A program made the translations under genes and the position numbers. From Misgurnus anguillicaudatus (lineage: Eukaryota; Chordata; Actinopteri; Cypriniformes; Cobitidae), in assembly GCF_027580225.2 (NCBI RefSeq), contig NC_073358.2, positions 26,438,501 through 26,502,500 of the forward strand: a DNA stretch of 64,000 nucleotides, in the 5' to 3' direction. How positions within the stretch are numbered: position 1 is the first letter of the stretch; every line of letters starts with the position of its first letter. Shown one piece after another: positions 1-9,625 of this stretch. The notes below the pieces were generated by a model. That model searched no databases, was not told the DNA's origin, and saw only the letters and a program-made list of their open reading frames with translations.

Positions 1-327
1 ATGTGTGCAATTGAATCAACATGAGCCAAGGATTCAGAGGAAACAAGAATTTAGTTTCTAGGACTCACGGGTCAGAAGTTATGAGCATGAACATAAGTGG
101 ATTTTTGGACTGTTGGTGGCGCTAGAGGGTTTGAGTCAGACACACCAATGTTGCTATAGTAACTTCTGAGACTGTCCTCTACATGTGTGCCAAATTTCAT
201 AACTTTCCTACGTACGGTTCTATGGGCTGCCATTGACTTCAATGGCGGAAGAGGAAACTTAATAATAATAATAAGAAAACTAACAATAACAATAGGGTTC
301 TACGCCCCTTCGGGGCTTGACCCCTAA

Positions 328-2358
328 ATATAGCTGCAAGCAGCGATACCGGGGTCAAGCCAAACATGGCAAAAAATTATTCATATGTGATGACTGTCAT
401 GATTTAAGATCTAAGTTTGCATTAGTTTTAGGAAAAAATAGCAATTTTTTCGTATCTTGAGACCACTAGATGACGCTGTGCCGAAACAATACATGGTGCC
501 TTAGGTCATGACTGTGATGACACATACCAAATTTAGTGTAAATACGATAAACCGATACGGAGATATAGCCTTAAATGACTTGACCACTAGGGGGCACTGA
601 CCAAACAATAAATTGTAACTCAGGCCTTGATTGTGATGACACCCACCAAATTTGGTGTAAATACGATAAAGAGATGCAGAGATATAGCTTCAAATCTCTT
701 GACCACTAGGGGGCGCCGAAAAGTTTACAAGTCCTCTCTGAACATGTTGCTGATGAACCATACCAAGTTTCATAACAATACGCAATTGCGTTTCTGAAAT
801 ACTTGAACTTAAAGAAAAAATTCAAAATGGCCGACACACAAAATGGCCGACCAAAAACCATTTGGTATCGTTTGACTCGGTATGCCTCAAGAAATCTAAC
901 AAGACCAGTCTCATAATTTTACATTCAAGTTTGCAGAAGTTATAAGCAAAAATAGACATTTTTTATATCTCGTGACCAGTAGGGGGCAGTGTGACGAAAT
1001 GGTGCATGCACCCTCAGGTCATCACTGTTATGACATATACCAAGTCTCATATTAATACGCAAAAGTTTTGCGAAGATACAGGCTCAAACACATTTTGGCG
1101 TGCTCGCCCTCGCATTCTTTGATGCGTTATACGACAACGGATAGGTCTACCGAAAATCTTTTGATAACTTTTTGTCTAGAGTGTCTCTAGATGATGCATA
1201 CCAAAAATCAAGCCAATCACACGAGCGCTCTAGGAGGAGTTCAAAAAAGTAGGTGTTCAATATAATTCAAAATGGCCGACAGGAAGTAGGTTTGACTAAG
1301 ACATATTTGGTACAGTCAGACTCAGCATGAGCCAAGGAATCAATAGAGTGAAGTCTTATGTCACTGTGGCAATTTAATCAAATGATATAAAGATTTTAAA
1401 CAATTTATTTACATATCCTGACCACTAGGTGGCGCTGTCTTAAAGATTTATAGGTGCGCTCAGAACATGTCACTGATGAACCATGCCAAATTTCGTAGCG
1501 ATACGCCATTCTGTTTGTGAAATACTGAACTTAATGAGAAAATTCAAAATGGCCGAAACCCAAAATGGCCGACCGAAAACCGTTTGGTATTGTTTGACTC
1601 AGCATGCCTCAAGGAATCTAACAAGACCACCTTCATGATTTTAGACTCAAGTTTGAAGTAGTTATAAGCAAAAATAGGCATTTTTCGAATTTTGTGACCA
1701 CTAGGTGGCGCTGTGACGAAACGTGGCAGGCACCCTCAGGTCATGACTGTAATGACATATACCAAGTTTCGTGTCGATACAATAAAGTTTTGCGAAGATA
1801 CGGCCTCACGTCCGTTTTGGCGTGCTCGCCGCCGTATATGTTGTCACGGTATACGAGAACGCATTGGTCTATCAAAAAGCTTTTGATAACTTTTTGTCTG
1901 GGGTGTCTCTAGATGCTACATACCAAAGGACATGCAAATCGGACGAACGGTCTAGGAGGAGTTCGAAAAAGTAGGTTTTACGGAAAATTCAAAATGGCGG
2001 AAAGATGTGCATGACACAAATGACATCAATGTGTGCAATTGAATCATCATGAGCAAAGGATTCAGAGGAAACAAGAATTTAGTTTCTAGGACTCACGGGT
2101 CAGAAGTTATGAGCATGAACATATGTGGATTTTTGGTCTGTTGGTGGCGCTAGAGGGTTTGAGTCAGACACACCAATGTTGCTATAGGAACTTCTGAGAC
2201 TGTCCTCTACATGTGTGCCAAATTTCATAACTTTCCTACGTACGGTTCTATAGGCTGCCATTGACTTCAATGGCGGAAGAACAAGAAACTGAATAATAAT
2301 AATAAGAAAACTAACAGAAACAATAGGTGTCTACGCCACTTCGTGGCTTGACCCCTAA
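328..2358 (+). repeat. Array unit, subfamily A, first complete copy (2,031 bp)
   Basis: It starts at the tatagctgcaagcagc signature and ends with a hairpin variant, gccacttcgtggc, at 2335-2347. The inside alternates blocks ending in CCACTAG-type motifs and repeated 'aaaatggccgac' segments. Two 119-bp subunits are present (motifs at 584 and 703). Positions 1-327 are the 3' end of a preceding unit. Confidence 0.85.
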
Positions 2359-4746
2359 ATATAGCTGCAAGCAGCGATACCGGGGTCAAGCCAAACATGG
2401 CAAAAAATGATTCATACGTGATGACTGTCATAATTTAAGATCTAAGTTTGCATTAGTTTTATGAAAAAATAGCATTTTTTTGTATCTTGAGACCACTAGG
2501 TGGCGCTTTGCCGAAACAATAGATGGTGCCTCAGGTCATGACTGTGATGACACATACCAAATTTAGTGTAAATACAATAAAGCGATACGGAGATATAGCC
2601 TTAAATGACTTGACCACTAGGGGGCACTGACCAAACAATAAATTGTGACTCAGGTCTTGATTGTGATGACACCCACCAAATTTGGTGTAAATACAATAAA
2701 GCGATACGGAGATATAGCCTTAAATGACTTGACCACTAGGGGGCACTAACCAAACAATAAATTGTGACTCAGGTCTTGATTGTGATGACACCCACCAAAT
2801 TTGGTGTAAATACAATAAAGAGATGCAGAGATATAGCCTTAAATGACTTGACCACTAGGGGGCACTGACCAAAAAATAAATTGTGACTTAGGTCTTGATT
2901 GTGATGACACCCACCAAATTTGTTGTAAATACAATAAAGAGATGCAGAGATATAGCCTTAAATAACTTGACCACTAGGGGGCACTGACCAAAAAATAAAT
3001 TGTGACTCAGGTCTTGATTGTGATGACACCCACCAAATTTGGTGTAAATACGATAAAGAGATGCAGAGATATAGCTTCAAATCTCTTGACCACTAGGGGG
3101 CACCGGAAAGTTTACAAGTCCTCCCAGAACATGTTGCTGATGAACCATACCAAGTTTCATAACAATACGTAATTGCGTTTCTGAAATACTTGAACATAAA
3201 GAAAAATTAAAAATGGCCGACACACAAAATGGCCGACCAAAAACCATTTGGTATCGTTTGACTCGGCATGCCTCACGAAATCTAACAAGACCACTCTCAT
3301 AATTTTACATTCAAGTTTGCAGTAGTTATAAGCAAAAATAGACATTTTTTTATATCTCGTGACCAGTAGGGGGCAGTGTGACGAAATGGTGCATGCACCC
3401 TCAGGTCATCACTGTAATGACATATACCAAGTCTCATATTAATACACAAAAGTTTTGCGAAGATACAGGCTCAAACACATTTTGGCGTGCTCGCCCTCGC
3501 ATTCTTTGATGCGTTATAAGACAACAAATAGGTCTACCGAAAAGCTTTTGATAACTTTTTGTCTAGAGTGTCTCTAGATGATGCATACCAAAAATCTAGC
3601 CAATCACACGAGCGCTCTAGGAGGAGTTCGAAAAAGTAGGTGTTCAATATAATTCAAAATGGCCGACAGGAAGTAGGTTTGACTCAGACATATTTGGTAC
3701 AGTCGGACTCAGCACGAGCCAAAGAATCAATAGAGTGAATTCTTATGTCATAGTGGCAATTTAATCAAATGATATAAAGATTTTAAACAATTTATTTACA
3801 TATCCTGACCACTAGGTGGCGCTGTCCTAAAGATTTATGGGTGCGCTCAGAACATGTCACTGATGAACCATGCCAAATTTCGTAGCGATACGCCATTCTG
3901 TTTGTGAAATACTGAACTTAATGAGAAAATTCAAAATGGCCGACACCCAAAATGGCCGACCGAAAACCGTTTGGTATCGTTTGACTCGGCATGCCTCAAG
4001 GAATCTAACAAGACCAACTTTATGATTTTAGACTCAAGTTTGAAGTAGTTATAAGCAAAAATATGCATTTTTCGAATTTCGTGACCACTAGGTGGCGCTG
4101 TGACGAAACATTGCAGGCACCCTCAGGTCATGACTGTAATGACATATACCAAGTTTCGTGTCGATACAATAAAGTTTTGCGAAGATACGGCCTCACGTCT
4201 GTTTTGGCGTGCTCGCCGCCTTGTATGTTGTCACTGTATACGAGAACGCATTGGTCTATCAAAAAGCTTTTGATAACTTTTTGTCTTGGATGTCTCTAGA
4301 TGCTACATACCAAAGGACATGCAAATCGGACAAACGGTCTCGGAGGAGTTCGAAAAAGTAGGTTTTACGAAAAATTCAAAATGGCGGAAAGATGTGCATG
4401 ACACAAATGACATCAATGTCTGCATTTGAATCATCATGAGCCAAGGATTCAGAGGAAACAAGAATTTAGTTTCTAGGACTCATGGGTCAGAAGTTATGAG
4501 CATGAACATAAGTGGATTTTTGGACTGTTGGTGGCGCTAGAGGGTTTGAGTCAGACACACCAATGTTGCTATAGTAACTTCTAAGACTGTCCTCTACATG
4601 TGTGCCAAATTTTATAACTTTCCTACGTACGGTTCTATGGGCTGCCATTGACTTCAATGGCGGAAGAACAAGGATGAATAATAATAATAATAAGAAAACT
4701 AACAATAACAATAGGGTTCTACGCCCCTTCGGGGCTTGACCCCTAA
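2359..4746 (+). repeat. Array unit, subfamily A, second complete copy (2,388 bp)
   Basis: Closely similar to the unit at 328-2358 throughout. It is 357 bp longer, which equals three extra copies of the 119-bp subunit found at 2614-3208. It ends with the standard hairpin gccccttcggggc at 4723-4735. Confidence 0.85.
2614..3208 (+). repeat. 119-bp tandem subrepeats, five copies
   Basis: The motif CCACTAGGGGGCAC recurs at 2614, 2733, 2852, 2971 and 3090, exactly 119 bp apart each time. The bases between (aaacaataaattgtgactc, then a ggtcttgattgtgatgac block) are near-identical. The fifth copy diverges into the unique downstream part of the unit. Confidence 0.85.
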
Positions 4747-5206
4747 ATATAGCTGCAAGCAGCGATTCGGGGCCAAGCACCTTCAGCGCAATGAGCACCC
4801 AAAGCACAGCAAGCAACATAGAAGGTATCAATGACCCAATGTGCATTGAACACCCAAGGTGAATCAAGAACACAAGTACCCAAAGCGTAGCAATCACCGA
4901 TCAGAACCACCGCAGTGCAGAGCAGCAACAGACAACATGACGAAAATAGAACATATGTGAACTACAGACAGGTCGAGAAGAATAGGTGAGAAAGAACAAA
5001 ACTTTAATAGAACAAATTAAAACTTGCCCCAGGCAGGATTTGAACCCAAGAACTCAGAATCTCTTTGCATGTGACTAACACACTACGCCATTTAGTTGAC
5101 ACAGTTCATGAGGCAGCAGAATAGAGTGTACAGAGATGAAAGCATTGACAAATGCCAATCACCACAGATGCAGAAATGACACAGCAGAGCAGATATAACA
5201 GAAATA
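4747..5206 (+). repeat. Short divergent array member
   Basis: It starts with the same tatagctgcaagcagcgat signature but continues with cggggccaagcacc and a body unlike subfamilies A and B. It contains a tRNA-like stretch on the minus strand (5024-5100). It lacks the hairpin 3' end and runs directly into the next unit's 5' signature. Confidence 0.65.
5024..5100 (-). repeat. tRNA-derived sequence (SINE head or tRNA pseudogene)
   Basis: On the minus strand an A-box-like TGGCGTAGTGTGTTAG is followed about 35 nt later by a perfect B box, GGTTCAAATCC, then TGCCTGGGGCA. The cloverleaf is poor, so it is probably a SINE head or pseudogene and not a working tRNA. Confidence 0.55.
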
Positions 5207-7174
5207 ATATAGCTGCAAGCAGCAATGCCGGGGTCAAGCCGAAAAGGGCACAAAAGGATGTAAAATTGAGATTGGATGAGCAGATTGAAGAACCCAAGTA
5301 AACCTAATAATTGTAGATGAAAAAACAAAAAAGTTATCCACAAAAATAATCTATGTTCTTGTCTACTGCAATCGTCCTTCTGTTATTGACAATTATGGAA
5401 CATTAGAGCACTGAAGGACATGTGAGTGGTGTTTGCAGTGGCAAAACATCACATCATGTTATAACAAGTTTAATTAGTCAAAAGAAACCATCTCCGTGTC
5501 TCTACGATGTTCTGATGCAGAGATATAGCTTTTGCAAAAACGGTTAATAAGGTATTCTCAATGGTTGCTAGGGAGTGAATTGGCAACCACCAGTGATCAT
5601 AGTCAAAGCCATGAAAGGAATAATCCATGATGACTCATGGTTTTAGATATGTTATTGCAGTAGTTTTAAGCAAAAATACCATATTTCTATCTCAAAACCA
5701 CTAGGTGGTGCAATGACAAAATTGTGCATGCAACATCAGGTCATGATTGTGTTACATCTAGCTAGTTTTATGTCTATACACTTTAGTTTAGTGAAGAAAC
5801 AGTTGTAAGACCATAGGGATGGCTTGTTATCAAAGGTTTTGTTCAATTATAAGGCCATCTAGTGGTGCAAGCATACAATTTTTTTTGTGCAGCCTCAGAA
5901 TATGCTCATGCATCAGTGTATCAAATCTGGTGAAAAAATATATTTTCGTTACGAAGTTACAACCATTTATGTGTAATAAACACAAATTTTGAAGGAAATT
6001 TTTCGTTTTTTTGCAATTTTCGGCCATTTCTGATAAAAATTTTAATATAACGTCAATAGAACTTTTTGTTCAGAAGGTAAGGTTAGTTTCTTCCTATGGT
6101 GTTTTCGAGTCGATCGGAAAAACGTTCGCGGAGATATTCATGCGTGTTTCTTAAGCGCTATTTTGCTGCGCAGGGTTAACCGTAAGGCGGATTCTGGCAT
6201 GTTTGGTATCGTTGGACTCGACAACTATTCAGAACTCCAAAGCAACAAGTCCCGTGAAAATACGTCAATCGGAGCCAAAGTTATAGGTGTATAAAACATT
6301 TCTCTGGCCACTAGGTGGCGCTGCGACGAAACTGTGCATGCACCCTCAGTTCCTGACTGGCATCACAAGTACCAAGTGTCGTGTCAATAGGCCAAAGTTT
6401 GACGAAGATACAGCCTAAAATCCGTTTTTTTGCGCTCTACGTAAAATTCGTTAAGGAGGTATATGACAACGGATTGCTGTATCAAAATTCTTTTGATAAC
6501 TTTTTGCCATGAGTGTCTCAAGATGATACATACCAATTTTCGTGGAAATCGGACAAAAGCTCTAGGACGAGTTCGAAAAAGTAGGTTTTTTAAACAATTC
6601 AAAATGGCGGAAAAATTTAATGACGGAAAATGACGTCATAGGGTCCAATCGAATTGTCTTGAGCCAAGGAATCAGAAGAACCAAGAATTTTGTTTCTGGG
6701 ACTTACGGATCAGAAGTTATAACCAAAAACATAAGTGCAACTTTGGACTGTTGGTGGCGCTAGCGGGTTAGAGATAGAGACTCCAAATTTGCTGTGGGGA
6801 CACATTGGACTGTCCTCTATCAGTGTGCCAAATTTCATAACTTTCCTATGTACGGTTCTATGGGCTGCCATAGACCGCAATGGCGGAAGAAGAACCAGAA
6901 TAATAAATATAGCTGCAAGCAGCAATTACCGGGGTCAAGCCAAAAAGGGCACAGAAGAAAGTAAGGTTGAGTTCGGATGAGCAGTTTAAAGAACCTAGGA
7001 AAATCTCTTGATTTTAGACAAAATAATATAAAATAATTCCAGCAAAAAAGCTGCGTTCTCATTCAGTGAAATCACTCCCTCTCTTCTCGAATATCATTGA
7101 CAACTAGAACACTGAAGGAAATGTGAGTGGTGCTTGCAGTGGCAATACTCAGCTCACAAGATGTTACAGTAGTG

Positions 7175-7398
7175 TTAAAGGCGGAGTCCACGATGTTTGA
7201 AAAACGCGTTGGAAAAGGAGACGGGCCGACTTCCAAAACACACTTATAGCCAATCAAATCAAATCAAATGCCGGGTTGCGTATGTGTGGGGCGGGTCTAT
7301 CAACAGAAGGTCCAGATTCTATTGGGGTAGGGGCGTGTTTGTTTAGGTGATTTCAAATATCAACATTGGCTTTCAAACATCATGGACTCCGCCTTTAA
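7175..7398. mobile_element. TTAA-flanked MITE inside array copy B2
   Basis: Terminal inverted repeats start aggcggagtccacgatgttt and end with its near-perfect complement, flanked by TTAA on both sides (7175-7178, 7395-7398). The equivalent place in copy B1 (about 5471) has a single TTAA, an empty site. About 216 bp inside the duplication; non-coding. Confidence 0.85.
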
Positions 7399-8829
7399 TG
7401 AGTCAAAAGAGACAATCCCAGTGTCTCTACCTTGTTCTGATGCAGAGATATAGCTTTTGCAAACACGGTTGATAAGGTATTCTCAATGGTTGCTAGGGAG
7501 TGAATTGGCAACCACCAGTGAATATAGTCAAAGCCATGAAAGGAATAATCCGTGATGACTCATGGTTTTAGATGTGTTGTTGCAGTAGTTTTAGGCAAAA
7601 AATGCCATATTCTATCTCAAAACCAGTAGGTGGCGCAATGACAAAATTGTGCATGCAGCATTAGGTCATGATTGTGTTACATCTAGCTAGTTTTATGACT
7701 ATAAACTTTAATTTAGTGAAGAAACAGTTGTATGGCCATAGGGCTGGCTTGATATCAAAGGTTTTGTTCAATTATAAGGCCATCTAGTGGTGCAAGCATA
7801 CAATTTTTTGTGTGTGGCCTCAGAATGTGCTCATACATCAGCGTATCAAATCTGGTGAAAAAATCTCTTTTCGTTACGAAGTTACAATCATTTATGTGTA
7901 AAAAACACAAAATTTGAAGGTAATTTTTCGTTTTTTGCAATTTTCGGCCATTTCTGATGAAAATCTTAATATAAAGCTAATAGAACTTTTTGTTCAGAAG
8001 GTCAGGTTAGTTTCTTCCTATGGTGTTTTCGAGTCGAACGGAAAAACGCTCGCGGAGATATTTATGCGTGTTTTTTAAGTGCTATTTTGCTGCGCAGGGT
8101 TAACCGTAAGGCGAATTCTGGCATATTTGGTATCGTTGGACTCGGCAACTATTCAGAACTCCAAAGAAACAAGTCCCGTGAAAATACGTCAATGGGAGCC
8201 AAAGTTATAGGCGTGTAAAACATTCATCTGGCCACTAGGTGGCGCTGTGACGAAACTCGGCATGCACCCTTAGTTCCTGTCTGGCATCACAAATACAAAG
8301 TATCGTGTCAATAGGCTTAAGTTTGGCGAAGATACAGCCTCAAATCCGTTTTTTTTGCGCTCTACGTAAAATTCGTTGACGCGCTTTACGACAACGGATT
8401 GTTTTATCGAAATTCTTTTAATAACTTTTTGCCTTGAGTGTCTCTAGATGCCGCATACCGATTTTCGTGGCAATCGGAAAAAAACTCTAGGACGAGTTCG
8501 CAAAAGTAGGTTTTACGAATAATTCAAAATGGCGGAAAAATTTTCATGACGGAAAATGACATCATATAGTCTAATCGAATCGTCTTGAGCCAAGGAATCA
8601 GAGGAAACAAGAATTTCGTTTCTGGGACTTACGGGTCAGAAGTTATAAGCAAAAACGTAAGTGCAACTTTGGACTGTTGGTGGCGCTAGCGGGTTTGAGA
8701 TAGAGACTCCAAAATTGCTGTGGATATTATTTGGACTGTCCTCTGTCAGTGTGCCAAATTTCATAACTTTCCTACGTACGGTTCTATGGGCTGCCATAGA
8801 CCGCAATGGAACAGGAAGAAGAATAATAT

Positions 8830-8865
8830 ATAAGAAAAAGAAAAAGAAAAAGAAAAAGAAGAAAA
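8830..8865 (+). repeat. AAAAAG-type simple repeat
   Basis: A purine run of aaaaag units replaces the (aat)n stretch that precedes the hairpin in other array units. Confidence 0.85.
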
Positions 8866-8912
8866 CTAACGGATACAATAGGGGTCTTCGCCCATTCTGG
8901 GCTTGACCCCTA

Positions 8913-9115
8913 ATTATTATAATAGGAAAACTAACAAATACAATAGGGTTCTACGCCCCTTCGGGGCTTGACCCCTAATAATAATAATAATAAGAAAACT
9001 AACAATAACAATAGGGTTCTACGCCCCTTCGGGGCTTGACCCCTAATAATAATTATTATAAAAAGAAAACTAACAAATACAATAGGGTTCTACGCCCCTT
9101 CGGGGCTTGACCCCT
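8913..9115 (+). repeat. Three tandem copies of the repeat's 3' tail only
   Basis: Three consecutive copies of (taa)n - gaaaactaaca - hairpin - ttgacccctaa, with hairpin cores at 8955-8967, 9023-9035 and 9094-9106. No bodies are attached, so only the end of the unit was duplicated. Confidence 0.85.
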
Positions 9116-9158
9116 AAATATACATACACATTCATGTATGTATTTAAGAAACATTTAC

Positions 9159-9361
<203 letters not shown>

Positions 9362-9481
9362 ATATTTACACATGTCAAAAACTCACATATTATGCAAAAA
9401 ATTACTTTTATTTTGTATGAGATTAATGTAGATTAATCTATGCCCAGCCCTAACCAACACATAAACAAACCCACACCATAC

Positions 9482-9625
9482 CATAACAGCTGCCTTGACT
9501 AGCATAGTAGCCCGGGCCACAGTGATTAACACAGAATCCATCCTTCAGTAAGTGAGAGGGATCTGAGCATGTCAAACAATCCTGAGGCCCCGCCCCCTTG
9601 CACGATGAACAAGAGTCATGGCAAC
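9482..9625 (-). CDS. fras1: fras1 exon: furin-like repeat 3 (48 codons)
   Basis: Phase 1/1. CHDSCSSCKGAGPQDCLTC is followed by CSDPSHLLKDGFC and CGPGYYASQGSC. The acceptor is tctctttag; the donor is G before gtatgg. It is the last exon found: everything below 9481 is AT-rich microsatellite and the repeat array, so the exon for furin repeat 4 lies outside the window. Confidence 0.95.

Larger units (their letters stand above)
5207..8912 (+). repeat. Array units of subfamily B, two copies
   Basis: Copy one is about 5207-6905 and copy two about 6906-8912. They share the 5' signature (gcagcaat...ccggggtcaagcc), a 'cagtgatgcagagatatagctttt'-type block and the terminal ggactgttggtggcgctag region with subfamily A. 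Copy two holds a TTAA-flanked insertion (7175-7398) absent from copy one, and ends in the hairpin variant gcccattctgggc (8890-8902). Copy one stops at ccagaataataa, without a hairpin. Confidence 0.8.
1..9115 (+). repeat. Head-to-tail array of an unnamed hairpin-ended repeat family
   Basis: Units begin with a conserved 5' signature (tatagctgcaagcagc, then cggggtcaagcc) at about 328, 2359, 4747, 5207 and 6906. Complete 3' ends run (aat)n, a conserved linker and the hairpin gccccttcggggc, then ttgacccctaa. The 5' GGGGTCAAGCC and 3' GGCTTGACCCC are inverse complements. Two subfamilies are present: A (1-4746) and B (5207-8912), with a shorter variant between them. No unit holds a credible coding frame. 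A short hairpin a few bases upstream of a CTAA end, together with tandem arrays, would fit a non-autonomous Helitron, but I see no clear 5' TC. A retroposed element with a microsatellite tail is the alternative. All of it lies in the fras1 intron after furin exon 3. Confidence 0.85.

Noticed and set aside
4487..4897. 136-codon minus-strand open frame
   Set aside because: Lies across the junction of two array units and reads through the hairpin and (aat)n tail, giving Leu-rich low-complexity protein; no known domain and broken in sister units.
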